A DNA stretch of 64,000 nt from Pseudarthrobacter sp. NIBRBAC000502772 (GTDB taxonomy: Bacteria > Actinomycetota > Actinomycetes > Actinomycetales > Micrococcaceae), in NCBI RefSeq assembly GCF_006517235.1, contig NZ_CP041188.1, positions 3,968,001 to 4,032,000 on the forward strand, given 5' to 3'. Shown piece after piece: positions 1 to 9,352 of the stretch. Below the pieces are notes generated by a model. That model saw only the letters and a list, made by a program, of their open reading frames with translations, was not told the DNA's origin and ran no database searches. How positions within the stretch are numbered: the stretch's first letter is position 1; the number at the start of each line of letters is the position of its first letter. A program made the translations under genes and the position numbers.

Positions 1-122
1 CTGCTACGGATGCCGGCCGGATAGATTATTAGTCGGCCAAGTCCGCTGCAGCGGAGATAGTACCGGCCGGTGAAAACCCGGTTCAGTCGCCCAAAGATGC
101 GCGGACGCCCCTTGGAGGAACA
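1..122. other. Window edge and leader of the glnR-like gene
   Basis: No gene is visible in these first 122 bases. The segment ends with a good ribosome binding site (TTGGAGGAACA) directly before the ATG at 123. An AT-richer patch at about 20-32 (GATAGATTATTAG) could hold a -10 element for the downstream gene, but I see no matching -35 box. Confidence 0.5.
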
Positions 123-821
123 ATGTCGCACATCCTGCTATTGACGAACAGCACCGGTTCTTCGGTAGACATTCTGCCTGCCCTGGAATTGCTGAACCAC
201 CGCGTGCATATCCTCGCCGCGGAACCCACAGCCCTGCTGGAGACCGATCCCTGCGATATTGTGCTTCTCGACGCCCGCAAGGACCTGGTGGGCGCCCGCT
301 CCCTCACCCAGCTGCTCAAGGCCACAGGTCTGAGCGCACCCCTGGTCCTGATCCTGACCGAGGGCGGCATGGCCGCTGTTTCTTCGGCCTGGGCCGTGGA
401 TGACATCGTGCTCGATTCAGCCGGTCCCGCCGAAGTGGAAGCCCGCATCAGGCTCTCCGTGGCGCGTGCAGTGCCGGACAAGGATGACGCCCCCACGGAG
501 ATCCGGGCGGCAGGCGTGGTCATCGATGAAGCTAGCTACACTGCCCGCGTCAACGGCGCCCCGCTGAACCTGACGTTCAAGGAATTCGAACTCCTCAAAT
601 ACCTGGCCCAGCACCCCGGCCGCGTCTTCACCCGCCAGCAACTGCTCACCGAAGTGTGGGGCTATGACTACTACGGCGGCACGCGCACCGTGGATGTCCA
701 CGTCCGGCGGCTGCGGGCCAAACTCGGTGCGGACCACGAAAACCTGATCAGCACGGTCCGGAACGTCGGCTACCGCCTGACCCTGGTGCGGCAGCAGGAA
801 GACGAACTGACGGAAGCCTGA
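123..821 (+). CDS. glnR: GlnR-like orphan winged-helix response regulator
   Basis: A 232-residue OmpR-type regulator. Residues 1-110 form a degenerate receiver domain; Asp50 is in the usual phosphorylation position (IVLLDAR), but the acidic pocket at the start of the domain is missing (LLLTNST instead of a DD pair). Residues about 135-225 are the winged helix, with the typical stretch [18 protein letters not shown]. This build matches actinobacterial GlnR, the nitrogen regulator that acts without a partner kinase. In mycobacteria glnR also precedes mshD, as here, which supports the assignment. The gene has a strong SD (GGAGGAA) and is followed by a perfect terminator hairpin, so it is probably a single-gene transcript. 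Its regulatory targets cannot be seen here. Confidence 0.8.
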   Translation: MSHILLLTNSTGSSVDILPALELLNHRVHILAAEPTALLETDPCDIVLLDARKDLVGARSLTQLLKATGLSAPLVLILTEGGMAAVSSAWAVDDIVLDSAGPAEVEARIRLSVARAVPDKDDAPTEIRAAGVVIDEASYTARVNGAPLNLTFKEFELLKYLAQHPGRVFTRQQLLTEVWGYDYYGGTRTVDVHVRRLRAKLGADHENLISTVRNVGYRLTLVRQQEDELTEA

Positions 822-830
822 CACCGTTCC

Positions 831-873
831 GACAGGAACAGCCCCGGACCTCTGGTCCGGGGCTGTTCCTGTC
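831..873 (+). terminator. Rho-independent terminator after the glnR-like gene
   Basis: A perfect 20-bp inverted repeat (831-850 with 854-873) around the 3-base loop TCT, starting 9 bases after the stop codon. The arms begin GACAGGAACAGCCCC and are followed by a short T/A stretch. No gene lies on the opposite side for about 170 bases, so it serves the upstream gene. Confidence 0.85.
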
Positions 874-1045
874 TTAGTGATGCTGTATTTGTGGAGGACA
901 TACGGGTCGAACGTATCGAGGCCACCCCACTGGTGGATCCCCCTCGTTTCCCACCGTTACCGGCGGGTGAGATATCGACTATACGTGCCCGCCCCGGGGC
1001 CATCAAATCGGAGCGCCTTCCGGCCGGGGCGTATAGCCTAGCCTC

Positions 1046-2017
1046 ATGAGTCCTGCGCACCCGGAAAAATGGCCCGTCCTTATCGTCCACGGCGGTCTGG
1101 AAGAACAGCTGCTGAAGGACTCCGTGGCGCTCCTCGCAGCTGCCGAAGAGTCTGACGGCAACCCCTCACTTTCCGAGCAAACGGTGGTAACGCTCCGTGC
1201 CGGTGACTCCGCCGAGCATTCCCTCCTGACCCTGGCGCTCTACGCGCCGGACGAGGACTCCGATCCCTCCTCCGGCCAGGACCTGGCCGGGTTTGCCGTT
1301 GTTGTGGAGGAGCCTGACGGCAGCGGAGTGCTGGAAATTGCCGTCCACCCCAGCTACCGCAACCAGGGCGTGGCGGACAGGCTTGTCGGCGCACTGCAGT
1401 CGGGGCGAGGCCTGGATGGGCTGAAGGCCTGGTCCCACGGCAACCATGAGGCAGCCGCGGACCTCGCCGCCCGCTACGGCTACGGTCCGGTGCGCGAACT
1501 CTGGAAGATGAGGCTGACCACCGCCACGGCAGAACTGCCCGACGTCGGCCTGCCGGATGGCGTCACGCTCCGCCCCTTTGTGCCGGGCAAGGACGAGGAC
1601 CGCTGGCTGGCTGCGAACCGCGCCGCATTTGCCCACCACCCCGAGCAGGGCTCGATGTCCCGCGCGGACTTGGATGCCCGCATGGCCGAGGACTGGTTTG
1701 ATCCCGCCGGCTTTCTGTTGGCCGTGGACGCCGAGGACCGGTTGCTGGGATTCCACTGGACCAAGGTGCATCCGCGCCACGGCGCCCACCCGGCGATTGG
1801 CGAGGTCTACGCTGTTGGTGTCACGCCGGCCGCGCAGGGTATGGGCCTGGGTAAAGCCCTCACAGTGGCTGGCATCAGGCATCTGCAGGGTCTGGGGCTT
1901 CACGCCGTCATGCTCTACACGGATGCCGACAACACCGCTGCCGTTTCCCTCTACCGGGGCCTGGGCTTCACACGCTGGGATATGGACGTGATGTACGGAC
2001 CGCTGGCCTCCGTTTAG
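1046..2017 (+). CDS. mshD: Mycothiol synthase MshD
   Basis: A 323-residue protein with two GNAT acetyltransferase domains, the usual size and layout of MshD. It catalyses the last step of mycothiol synthesis, acetyl-CoA-dependent acetylation of Cys-GlcN-Ins. The C-terminal domain carries the acetyl-CoA loop VTPAAQGMGLGKAL (about residues 255-268); the N-terminal domain has the weaker copy VHPSYRNQGVADRL. The start ATG follows TATAGCCTAGCCTC with no ribosome binding site, so the mRNA is probably leaderless. The neighbourhood glnR-mshD is conserved in actinobacteria. Mycothiol is the expected electron donor, through mycoredoxin, for arsenate reductases such as those encoded at 18.3-22.3 kb. Confidence 0.9.
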   Translation: MSPAHPEKWPVLIVHGGLEEQLLKDSVALLAAAEESDGNPSLSEQTVVTLRAGDSAEHSLLTLALYAPDEDSDPSSGQDLAGFAVVVEEPDGSGVLEIAVHPSYRNQGVADRLVGALQSGRGLDGLKAWSHGNHEAAADLAARYGYGPVRELWKMRLTTATAELPDVGLPDGVTLRPFVPGKDEDRWLAANRAAFAHHPEQGSMSRADLDARMAEDWFDPAGFLLAVDAEDRLLGFHWTKVHPRHGAHPAIGEVYAVGVTPAAQGMGLGKALTVAGIRHLQGLGLHAVMLYTDADNTAAVSLYRGLGFTRWDMDVMYGPLASV

Positions 2018-2165
2018 TGGCACCCGGGTGAGTTATCCCACTCGTGTGACTAACGACTTCAGGTGGCCCGAAATCTAGGGCTTGTGGACGCTGATTGATT
2101 GTAAGGTTGGTAAAGAACCGCGCCGGCCGAGGGCCAGCATCAAGCGCCAGGTAAGAGGAGAGACC

Positions 2166-4415
2166 ATGAAACCGGAACCCGCCGGAACAGTCACGTCCGA
2201 GGGCGCTTCAGCGCCGGTGCGCGCGCGCTTCGGCTCATCCGAAGTCCCTGCCTCGCGCGCAACGCAGGACCGGATCGACATCCCCGAGTTTGCGCCCAAT
2301 CTTGTGCCCGAAGGGGACATCCGGCCGGACCGTTTCCTGGACCGCGAGCTCAGCTGGCTGGCTTTCAACTCCCGTGTCCTCGAGCTCGCCGAAGATCCTA
2401 CGCTCCACCTCCTGGAACGCGTGGCGTTCCTGTCCATCTTCGCGTCCAACCTGGACGAGTTCTTTATGGTCCGGGTGGCGGGCCTGAAGCGGCGCATCGC
2501 CACCAACCTCGCCGTGCCCTCCCCTGCCGGCCTCAGCCCGGTGGAGGTGCTGGAGAAAATCGGGGACGAAGCCCACCGACTCCAGCAGCGCCATGCCCAG
2601 GTCTACGCCGAACAGATCCGCCCCGCCCTGGCCTACGAGCACATCCACCTGATGCACTGGGACGAACTGGACGACACCGCCAAACAGCAGCTCAGCGCCA
2701 TGTTCGCCGAAAAGGTCTTCCCGATCCTGACGCCGCTGGCGGTGGACCCGGCACACCCGTTCCCCTACATTTCGGGCCTCTCCCTCAACCTGGCCGTGGT
2801 GGTCCGCAACCCCGTGAGCGACAAGGAACTTTTCGCCCGCCTCAAGGTTCCGGACCAGCTTCCCCGCCTGATCTCCATCGACGGTCCGCGGGCCGGGGCG
2901 GTCGCGGGACGCGTGGCGCGTTTCATCGCGCTTGAGGAAGTCATTGCCGTCCACCTGGACAAGCTCTTCGCCGGCATGGAAGTCCTGGAACACCACATCT
3001 TCCGCGTCACCCGCAACGAGGACCTCGAAGTGGAAGAGGACGACGCCGAGAACCTCCTGCAGGCGCTGGAGAAGGAACTGCTGCGCCGCCGGTTCGGCCC
3101 GCCCGTCCGCCTCGAGGTCACCCACGACATCAACCCGAACATCCGGGCCCTGCTCATCCGTGAGCTCGGAGTGGACGAGTCCGAGGTGTACTCGCTCCCG
3201 GCTCCGTTGGACCTCCGCGGCCTGTCCGTCATTGCCGGGATTGACCGTGCCGACCTTCATTACCCCAAGCACATGCCGCACACGTCCCGGTTCCTCAACG
3301 AGTCCGAGACGTCCAAGGCCGCCAACGTTTTCTCGGCCATGCGCCGCCGCGACATCCTGCTTCACCACCCGTACGATTCCTTCTCCACGTCCGTGCAGGC
3401 GTTCCTGGAACAGGCGGCCGCGGACCCCAAGGTCCAGGCCATCAAGCAGACCCTGTACCGGACTTCGGGCGACTCCCCCATCGTTGACGCCCTGATCGAT
3501 GCCGCCGAGGCCGGCAAGCAGGTGCTGGCCCTCGTGGAGATCAAGGCCCGGTTCGACGAGCAGGCCAATATCTCATGGGCCCGCAAGCTGGAACAGGCGG
3601 GCGTCCACGTGGTCTACGGCATCGTGGGCCTGAAAACCCACTGCAAGCTGTCGCTGGTGGTCCGCCAGGAAGTGGACGGGCTGCGCCGCTACTGCCACAT
3701 CGGCACCGGAAACTACCACCCGAGGACCGCGCGCTACTACGAGGACCTTGGCCTGCTGACCGCGAACGACCAGGTGGGCGAGGACCTGTCCAAGCTGTTC
3801 AACCAGCTCTCCGGCTATGCTCCGAAGTCAACGTTCAAGCGGCTCTTGGTTGCTCCGCGCTCCGTCCGCTCCGGGCTGATCGACCGCATCGAGACCGAGA
3901 TCCGCAACGCCAGGGCCGGGCTGGCCGCCAGGGTGCAGATCAAGGTCAACTCCATGGTGGATGAAGCCATCATCGACTCCCTCTACCGCGCGTCCCAGGC
4001 CGGCGTGATGGTGGACGTCGTTGTGCGCGGCATCTGCTCGCTGCGTCCCGGCGTTCCGGGCCTCAGTGACAACATCACAGTGCGCTCCGTGCTGGGCCGG
4101 TTCCTGGAACACTCCCGGGTGTTCGCCTTTGCCAACGGCGGCGATCCTGTGGTTTACATCGGCTCGGCGGACATGATGCACCGGAACCTGGACCGCAGGG
4201 TCGAGGCCCTTGTCCAGCTGTCCAATCCCGACGACATCAGCTACGTCCTTAACCTGCTGCGCCGCTACATGGATCCGGAGACCGCCAGCTGGCATCTGGA
4301 TAGCCAGGGTCTATGGAACCGGCACCACATTGCCGACGACGGCAGCCACCTCGACGACATCCAGTCCTGGCTGCTGGCGTCGCGCACCCGCCAGCGCAGC
4401 CTGAGCCGTCGGTAG
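2166..4415 (+). CDS. ppk: Polyphosphate kinase PPK1
   Basis: A 749-residue PPK1-type polyphosphate kinase, which reversibly makes polyphosphate from ATP. The four-domain architecture is intact. The autophosphorylated histidine is expected at His492 ([11 protein letters not shown]), and the second conserved histidine at His649 ([10 protein letters not shown]). Other family landmarks are [10 protein letters not shown] near the N terminus, HIGTGNYHP after the catalytic loop, and [15 protein letters not shown] chose the ATG at 2166 because GTAAGAGGAGAGACC lies directly before it; an upstream in-frame start at 2082 has no such site. The first ~45 residues are a low-complexity extension compared with E. 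coli PPK. A NUDIX-type gene follows after 10 bases, probably in the same operon. Confidence 0.95.
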   Translation: MKPEPAGTVTSEGASAPVRARFGSSEVPASRATQDRIDIPEFAPNLVPEGDIRPDRFLDRELSWLAFNSRVLELAEDPTLHLLERVAFLSIFASNLDEFFMVRVAGLKRRIATNLAVPSPAGLSPVEVLEKIGDEAHRLQQRHAQVYAEQIRPALAYEHIHLMHWDELDDTAKQQLSAMFAEKVFPILTPLAVDPAHPFPYISGLSLNLAVVVRNPVSDKELFARLKVPDQLPRLISIDGPRAGAVAGRVARFIALEEVIAVHLDKLFAGMEVLEHHIFRVTRNEDLEVEEDDAENLLQALEKELLRRRFGPPVRLEVTHDINPNIRALLIRELGVDESEVYSLPAPLDLRGLSVIAGIDRADLHYPKHMPHTSRFLNESETSKAANVFSAMRRRDILLHHPYDSFSTSVQAFLEQAAADPKVQAIKQTLYRTSGDSPIVDALIDAAEAGKQVLALVEIKARFDEQANISWARKLEQAGVHVVYGIVGLKTHCKLSLVVRQEVDGLRRYCHIGTGNYHPRTARYYEDLGLLTANDQVGEDLSKLFNQLSGYAPKSTFKRLLVAPRSVRSGLIDRIETEIRNARAGLAARVQIKVNSMVDEAIIDSLYRASQAGVMVDVVVRGICSLRPGVPGLSDNITVRSVLGRFLEHSRVFAFANGGDPVVYIGSADMMHRNLDRRVEALVQLSNPDDISYVLNLLRRYMDPETASWHLDSQGLWNRHHIADDGSHLDDIQSWLLASRTRQRSLSRR

Positions 4416-4425
4416 GGCTGCGGCG

Positions 4426-5394
4426 TTGGCGAGCGACATCCTCGTAGCAGACCAAACAGATCATCCCGGCGAGGCAGTCGCCGTCGTCGCAGCCGGGGCG
4501 CTGCCCTGGCGTATCAACTCTGAAGGTCTCGAAGTCCTGCTGATCCACCGTCCGCGGTACGACGACTGGTCCTGGCCCAAGGGCAAAATCGACGCCGGCG
4601 AGACCCTTCCCGAATGCGCGGCCCGTGAGGTGCAGGAGGAGATCGGACTTGATGCACCCCTGGGCATTCCGCTGCCGCCGATCCACTACCGGGTGGCGAC
4701 TGGACTGAAGGTGGTCCACTACTGGGCGGTCCACGTCAACGGAGCCCGCCTCGTTCCCGACGGCAAGGAGGTGGACCGCGTGGTGTGGTGCGCCCCTGAA
4801 ACGGCCGCGGGGCTGCTGTCCAATCCGACCGACGTCGTTCCCCTGGAGTACCTGCGGGCAGCCCATGGCCGGGGTGACCTGAACACGTGGCCGCTGATTG
4901 TGGTCCGGCATGCAAAGGCCAAGCCCCGCTCGTCCTGGTCCAAAGCCGAGGGTGAACGGCCCCTGGCCGCGACGGGAATCAGGCAGGCGCAGGCCGTCAG
5001 CCGGCTGCTGCAGGCCTGGAAGCCACCCCGCGTGGTGACGAGTCCCTGGCAGCGCTGCGTGTCAACCGTGGCGCCATACCTGAGGGCAACAGGGGCCAAG
5101 GTCAAACTGGTGGAAGCGCTGACGGAACACCGGCACGCCAGGACCCCCAAAAAAACCGCTGCCGCCATTGAGTCGCTCCTGGAGAAGGCACGCCCCGTCG
5201 CCGTCTGCACGCACCGCCCCGCCCTGCCCACCATCCTGGGCCAGCTGGGCAAGCACATGCCCGGCCGCGTGCGCGCGCTTCTGCCGGACGCCGACCCGTA
5301 CCTGTCCCCTGGTGAGCTGGTGGTGTGCCACGTGGCCATCGACAACAGGCGCCGCGTCGTGGCAGTGGAGCAGTTCAAGCCCTTCGACGACTAG
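4426..5394 (+). CDS. NUDIX hydrolase fused to a SixA-type histidine phosphatase (MutT1-like)
   Basis: A 322-residue two-domain protein. Residues about 15-145 are a NUDIX domain with a complete box from Gly53 to Gly74 (G-x5-E-x7-REVQEEIG). Residues about 155-320 are a histidine phosphatase domain with the catalytic RHA motif at Arg161-His162. This fusion is the architecture of mycobacterial MutT1, which cleans up 8-oxo-GTP/8-oxo-dGTP and diadenosine polyphosphates; that substrate range is inferred from the family. The start is a TTG at 4426, ten bases after the ppk stop. Placement after ppk in one operon suggests a link to phosphate and nucleotide metabolism. Confidence 0.85.
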   Translation: MASDILVADQTDHPGEAVAVVAAGALPWRINSEGLEVLLIHRPRYDDWSWPKGKIDAGETLPECAAREVQEEIGLDAPLGIPLPPIHYRVATGLKVVHYWAVHVNGARLVPDGKEVDRVVWCAPETAAGLLSNPTDVVPLEYLRAAHGRGDLNTWPLIVVRHAKAKPRSSWSKAEGERPLAATGIRQAQAVSRLLQAWKPPRVVTSPWQRCVSTVAPYLRATGAKVKLVEALTEHRHARTPKKTAAAIESLLEKARPVAVCTHRPALPTILGQLGKHMPGRVRALLPDADPYLSPGELVVCHVAIDNRRRVVAVEQFKPFDD

Positions 5395-5426
5395 GTTTTC
5401 GGCACGCCCGGCCGCGACGCAGCCTG

Positions 5427-5461
5427 TTGACCCCGAGATGTTTGTATCAAATACTTAGTAC
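5427..5461 (+). promoter_or_regulatory. Promoter with overlapping GntR/YtrA-type operator
   Basis: TTGACC (5427-5432) and AATACT (5450-5455) are separated by 17 bases, a good -35/-10 pair. The -10 lies inside the imperfect palindrome GTATCAAATACTTAGTAC (5444-5461; 12 of 18 positions symmetric, ends GTA...TAC). GTA/TAC-ended palindromes of this kind are typical targets of GntR-family regulators. The likely ligand is the YtrA-type repressor encoded at the end of this operon (7183). The start codon of the first gene is at 5489, about 27 bases after the expected transcription start. Confidence 0.45.
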
Positions 5462-5488
5462 ATTGATGCGCAAAATCTGGGGGATGAT

Positions 5489-7186
5489 GTGCCGGGCGTC
5501 GACGGTCTCGAATTAGCGGTTCACAATGTGCCGCCCATGGTCATGTTGTGGCCGTTCCTGTTGGCCGCCGGCCTGTACCTGCTGTTGCGGTGGGTGATCA
5601 GGGCCCCGGGCGGCGGGACCACAGCCGTGACGGTTTCCCAGCATGCGCTGTGGATCGGCGTGATCGGATGGTTGGCTAGCTCCCTGCAGCCCGCGTGGAC
5701 TGCGGGCATCCTTCCGGCGGGCAACACATCGCCCGCCCTGGCCACGCCCACAAGCATCCTCGGAGCTTTGGCGTGGCCGGTCCTGGGCTGCGTGGCGGTC
5801 CATGCCGTGGGGCAGCTGAGCTACCCCGGACCCCGGCTCCCGCGCCGGCTGGCCTGGTTGGAGATCCGCCGCGTCCGGGACTACCTGCCCCGTACCCTCG
5901 CCTGGACTGTCGCTGCGATCTTTGTCGGTTCGGCGCTGCAGATCGGGTTTGTGGCTGGCCTTCCGGCCTACGACGCCATCCCGTATGGCGCTTTGCAGGA
6001 AGACCCCGGCAGTTTCAGGCGCACCGGTGGGGACGGCCGGATCCAGGGTTTCGTTTTGGCCGCCTGCCTGGGCGCCGCCTGGCTAACCCTCGCGTTGGGA
6101 ACCGCGCTGGTGCTCACACTCATCAGCCACCGGAGGCAGCTCGAGGCCCTGGATGCACCGGAGAACGACCTGCTGCGGTCCATCGCCATGAACAGGCTCC
6201 TGAGGACCGTCGCAACCATCGCCGCCGGGCTTGCCGCGGTGGCAGGCAACTTTGCTGCCCGGCCCGATCCGGCCGCCAATGTAACCAGCTGGACCAACCC
6301 GGCCGGATTCGCGGCGTTCGTGGTGCTGCTGGTCATGTGGGGGTGGGCGCCACCCAAGCTGCCCAGCGTCCAGGTCAACGGCAAGGGGAACAGGGCAGCG
6401 CTCTCAGGATCACCGGCCGCCGCGCATCCGGCAACCCGTCTCGTTGTTTCCCTCGGGGCAGCCATGGGGCTGGCCACGCTGCTCGCCGCCCCGTTGGGAT
6501 TCTTTCTTCTCGGCGCCGGTCTTCCGGGGCTGCCGGTGCTGTTTGTCGCGCTGATGGCGGCAGCCGTTCTGCTGGTGGCTGGGGCTGGCGAGCTGCTGCT
6601 CCAGCGCAGCTATGGCACCCACGGGATACCGCGGACATGGCCGCGGCAGGTGGTGAGCCCGGCTTTGCTCACCACGGCGATCGTCGCCGTCGTACTCTTC
6701 GTCGCGATCACGGTGCTGACTGCTGCGGGGGAATGGGAACTGCGTGAGGCTGGGCTGGACGGTATTCTGCGCCCGGGCGGCACGGCCCCCGATGGTTCTC
6801 CCGGCTGGGTGGTCGCGGCGGTGGCGACGGCGGCCGTCGCGGCCATCGCCAGCCTGCCGGTTGTTGCGGCCCGGAGGCGTCGCAGCATATCCACCGACAT
6901 CCACGGCCTGGACGCCGCGCTGCGGGCCATCACGGTCCATCGTGTGGTGCGGACGTTCGCCGCGTACTGCACAGCCCAGGCGGGCGTGCTGCTGATGACG
7001 GCAAGCCAGGCCTGGCCGCCGTTGCTGGGCCTGCCGGCAACAACCTGGGCAGCCCCGTGGCAGCCGACCATCATTGCCGGGGTGCTGCTCGCGGCTGCCG
7101 GCGTGGTGATCGCCGTCATCCCGGTCAAGGGTTTCGCCCGGACTCCGGCCGCCCCGGTGAAGCCTGTCCGGGAAGGGGTGCCGTGA
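5489..7186 (+). CDS. Large polytopic membrane protein, partner of a GntR regulator
   Basis: A 565-residue integral membrane protein with roughly 12-13 hydrophobic segments, long Ala/Gly/Val-rich helices and short loops. I do not recognise a specific family; no ATPase motif, transporter signature or catalytic motif is visible. The GTG at 5489 is preceded by GGGGGA at SD distance; ATG at 5537 is an alternative start. The stop codon overlaps the start of a YtrA-type GntR regulator (GTGA), a pairing usually seen with membrane proteins or ABC systems induced by envelope stress or antibiotics. That role is inference from context only. Confidence 0.7.
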   Translation: MPGVDGLELAVHNVPPMVMLWPFLLAAGLYLLLRWVIRAPGGGTTAVTVSQHALWIGVIGWLASSLQPAWTAGILPAGNTSPALATPTSILGALAWPVLGCVAVHAVGQLSYPGPRLPRRLAWLEIRRVRDYLPRTLAWTVAAIFVGSALQIGFVAGLPAYDAIPYGALQEDPGSFRRTGGDGRIQGFVLAACLGAAWLTLALGTALVLTLISHRRQLEALDAPENDLLRSIAMNRLLRTVATIAAGLAAVAGNFAARPDPAANVTSWTNPAGFAAFVVLLVMWGWAPPKLPSVQVNGKGNRAALSGSPAAAHPATRLVVSLGAAMGLATLLAAPLGFFLLGAGLPGLPVLFVALMAAAVLLVAGAGELLLQRSYGTHGIPRTWPRQVVSPALLTTAIVAVVLFVAITVLTAAGEWELREAGLDGILRPGGTAPDGSPGWVVAAVATAAVAAIASLPVVAARRRRSISTDIHGLDAALRAITVHRVVRTFAAYCTAQAGVLLMTASQAWPPLLGLPATTWAAPWQPTIIAGVLLAAAGVVIAVIPVKGFARTPAAPVKPVREGVP

Positions 7187-7572
7187 ACGCCGGCGTCTCC
7201 GTGGACCTGCGCTCGGCAACCCCGCCGTATGAACAAATCCGCTCGCAGATCAGCGCCCTGATCGCCACCGGAACACTCACCGCCGGAAGCCGGCTGCCCA
7301 CCGTCCGCAGCCTGGCCGCCGATCTGGGCATCGCCGCCGGAACGGTCGCGCGGGCGTACAAGGAACTTGAGGCTGCCGGACTCATTGAATCCCGACGGCG
7401 CAACGGCACCGTCGTCGCGCAGCCGGCACCGGTCGGCGCCCAGCAGGCAGGCGGGCCGGTGCCGGAAGCGGTGACTGCCGCCGTCGACCTTTTGGTCAAT
7501 GCCGGCCGCGACGCCCGGCTCACCGATGAGCTGCTGCTCGATCTGGTCCGCGGCAAGCTGAGGAAGGGCTGA
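7183..7572 (+). CDS. GntR-family regulator, YtrA subfamily
   Basis: A 129-residue short GntR regulator. The winged helix fills residues about 10-75 (PPYEQIRSQISALI, then LPTVRSLAADLGIAAGTVARAYKELE). The C-terminal tail is only ~50 residues, too short for a FadR- or UTRA-type ligand domain, which is the mark of the YtrA subfamily. The GTG start at 7183 overlaps the stop of the membrane protein gene, so translation is coupled. Members of this subfamily usually repress their own operon; the palindrome at 5444-5461 is the candidate operator. Confidence 0.85.
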   Translation: MNAGVSVDLRSATPPYEQIRSQISALIATGTLTAGSRLPTVRSLAADLGIAAGTVARAYKELEAAGLIESRRRNGTVVAQPAPVGAQQAGGPVPEAVTAAVDLLVNAGRDARLTDELLLDLVRGKLRKG

Positions 7573-7580
7573 TCCGATGC

Positions 7581-7611
7581 GCGGCCGGCGGCCAACACTG
7601 AGGCCGGCCGC
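7581..7611 (+). terminator. GC-rich hairpin after the GntR gene
   Basis: GCGGCCGGC (7581-7589) pairs perfectly with GCCGGCCGC (7603-7611) across a 13-base loop, just after the GntR stop codon. There is no T run, so it could be a weak terminator or only an mRNA end structure. Confidence 0.4.
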
Positions 7612-7645
7612 GGGACCATTGCGGGGCCGGCAGGGCTTGGCCCGG

Positions 7646-7651
7646 TAGACT
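7646..7651 (+). promoter_or_regulatory. -10 box of leaderless thyA
   Basis: TAGACT lies 6 bases before the GTG start of thyA, which has no SD. This spacing places the transcription start at or next to the start codon. No convincing -35 box is seen. Confidence 0.45.
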
Positions 7652-7657
7652 TTAGCC

Positions 7658-8461
7658 GTGAGCATCCCGACGCCTTATGAAGACCTCCTGCGCGATGTCC
7701 TGGCCCATGGCACGCACAAATCCGACCGCACGGGCACCGGAACCACCAGCGTTTTCGGCCGTCAACTGCGCTTTGACCTTGGCCGGAGCTTCCCCCTGAT
7801 CACCACCAAACGCGTGCATTTCAAGTCCGTGGCGGTGGAGCTACTGTGGTTCTTGCGCGGTGAATCGAACGTCAAATGGATGCAGGACCAGGGCGTCAGC
7901 ATCTGGAACGAGTGGGCCGACGCAAACGGCGAACTCGGCCCCGTCTACGGCGTCCAGTGGCGCAGCTGGCCCACCCCTGACGGCGGCCATGTTGACCAGA
8001 TCGCCGAGCTGGTGGAGAACCTCAAAACCAACCCGGACTCGCGCCGGCACATCGTGTCTGCCTGGAACGTCTCCGAGCTCAAGGACATGGCACTGCCCCC
8101 GTGCCACGCGTTCTTCCAGTTCTACGTGGCCAACGGCAAACTGTCCTGCCAGCTGTACCAGCGCTCGGCGGACATGTTCCTGGGTGTCCCCTTCAACATC
8201 GCCTCCTACGCCCTGCTGACGTGCATGATTGCGCAGCAGGTGGGGCTGGAGCCCGGCGAGTTTGTCTGGACAGGCGGCGACGTCCACATCTACGAGAACC
8301 ACATGGACCAGGTCCTGAAGCAGCTGGACCGGGAACCGTATGAATACCCGCAGCTGAAGATCACCCGGAAGCCGGCGTCGATCTTCGACTACACACTCGA
8401 GGACTTCGAAGTGGTGGGCTACCAGCACCACCCCACGATCAAGGCCCCGATTGCCGTATGA
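7658..8461 (+). CDS. thyA: Thymidylate synthase
   Basis: A 267-residue ThyA, the normal family length. It makes dTMP from dUMP with methylenetetrahydrofolate. The catalytic cysteine is Cys149 in [10 protein letters not shown]; the phosphate-binding RRHIVSAWN and the folate-site [10 protein letters not shown] are intact. The GTG start at 7658 has no ribosome binding site but sits 6 bases after a -10-like TAGACT. The stop overlaps the folA start (ATGA at 8458-8461), so the two folate-cycle enzymes are translationally coupled: ThyA produces the dihydrofolate that FolA reduces. Confidence 0.95.
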   Translation: MSIPTPYEDLLRDVLAHGTHKSDRTGTGTTSVFGRQLRFDLGRSFPLITTKRVHFKSVAVELLWFLRGESNVKWMQDQGVSIWNEWADANGELGPVYGVQWRSWPTPDGGHVDQIAELVENLKTNPDSRRHIVSAWNVSELKDMALPPCHAFFQFYVANGKLSCQLYQRSADMFLGVPFNIASYALLTCMIAQQVGLEPGEFVWTGGDVHIYENHMDQVLKQLDREPYEYPQLKITRKPASIFDYTLEDFEVVGYQHHPTIKAPIAV

Positions 8462-9042
8462 GCACCGAAAATGCAGCAGACCCCCAGGACTTCACGCAGG
8501 AACTCGCCGGTTCCGTGACCGGTGTCGGCCTTGTGTGGGCGCAGACGTCCGGCGGTGTGATCGGCAAGGACGGCGATATGCCCTGGCACCTCCCTGAGGA
8601 CCTCAAGCACTTCAACCGGCTCACCATGGGGCACCCCGTGATCATGGGCCGCAAGACGTGGCTGTCCTTCGCGGACAAGTACCGTCCCCTGCCCGGCCGG
8701 ACAAACATTGTGATCACCCGGCAGAAAAACTGGGGCGAATCGCCCGAGGCGGTGGGCGCCGTCGTGGTCCCCTCCCTGGATGATGCCCTCCTTGAGTCGC
8801 AGTTCGTCGACGGCGGCGGGACCGTGTGGATCCTGGGCGGCGGGGAAGTCTTCCGCCAGTCCACCGGACTCGCCAACGTCGCGGTGGTCACCACCATCGA
8901 TGTGGAGGCCGACGGCGACACGTTCGCTCCAGACCTCGACGAAACCTGGGAGGCGGCCGCGTCCGTCCCGCCAGACGGATGGCTGACGGCAGCCAACGGA
9001 ACGCGCTACAGGTTTACCAAATGGATTAGGACGCAGGGCTGA
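8458..9042 (+). CDS. folA: Dihydrofolate reductase
   Basis: A 194-residue DHFR, somewhat longer than the usual ~160 because of an extra N-terminal ~20 residues. It reduces dihydrofolate to tetrahydrofolate with NADPH. Landmarks are [27 protein letters not shown] (active-site loop and acidic residue, split here by PWH), the NADPH-binding GRKTW and WILGGGEVF. It overlaps thyA by 4 bases and is followed after one base by a short membrane gene, so the operon is thyA-folA-small membrane protein. A folate analogue target in general, but nothing unusual is visible in its key residues. Confidence 0.92.
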   Translation: MSTENAADPQDFTQELAGSVTGVGLVWAQTSGGVIGKDGDMPWHLPEDLKHFNRLTMGHPVIMGRKTWLSFADKYRPLPGRTNIVITRQKNWGESPEAVGAVVVPSLDDALLESQFVDGGGTVWILGGGEVFRQSTGLANVAVVTTIDVEADGDTFAPDLDETWEAAASVPPDGWLTAANGTRYRFTKWIRTQG

Positions 9043-9043
9043 G

Positions 9044-9261
9044 ATGTTGAAGAAACCGGAAACACTGTTTGTGCTGGGCTACATGCTGCTGCCGCTGTTC
9101 GCGCTGCTGTCTGCGATCGTGGGCCTGACCATGATCCTGGGCGGCAACAAGGTCGCGGGGCCATCGTGCTGGTGGTGGTGACGCAGGTGTTTGCCTTCGG
9201 CTCCTTCTACGCGTTGCGACTCCGCAAAGCCGCGGTGCTGGCGGAAACCAACCGCAGCTGA
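9044..9261 (+). pseudogene. Small two-helix membrane protein, broken by a one-base frameshift
   Basis: ATG at 9044, one base after the folA stop, opens MLKKPETLFVLGYMLLPLFA and a first membrane helix, but the frame ends at TGA 9178-9180 with the odd tail PSCWWW. In the next frame the sequence continues sensibly as AIVLVVVTQVFAFGSFYALR and ends KAAVLAETNRS at TGA 9259-9261. Adding one G to the GGGG at 9157-9160 restores a 72-residue protein with two membrane helices. It is either a sequencing error or a recent mutation. The gene is the third member of the thyA-folA operon; its function is unknown. Confidence 0.7.
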
Positions 9262-9316
9262 CGCCTGTTCCCCCGCACGCCGCTCGTACGCATCCCGGCG
9301 CGAGTGACGTAACCGA

Positions 9317-9346
9317 CTGCGACCTGCTCGTTCCGGCGTCTAAACT
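9317..9346 (+). promoter_or_regulatory. Promoter of leaderless asd
   Basis: CTGCGA (9317-9322) and TAAACT (9341-9346) are 18 bases apart. The -10 is 6 bases before the asd ATG, which has no SD, so the mRNA probably starts at the A of the start codon. Confidence 0.5.
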
Positions 9347-9352
9347 GGACGG

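Noticed and set aside
2082..2165. Longer N terminus for ppk
   Set aside because: No SD at 2082 and the extension is not family-like; ATG 2166 has a strong SD.
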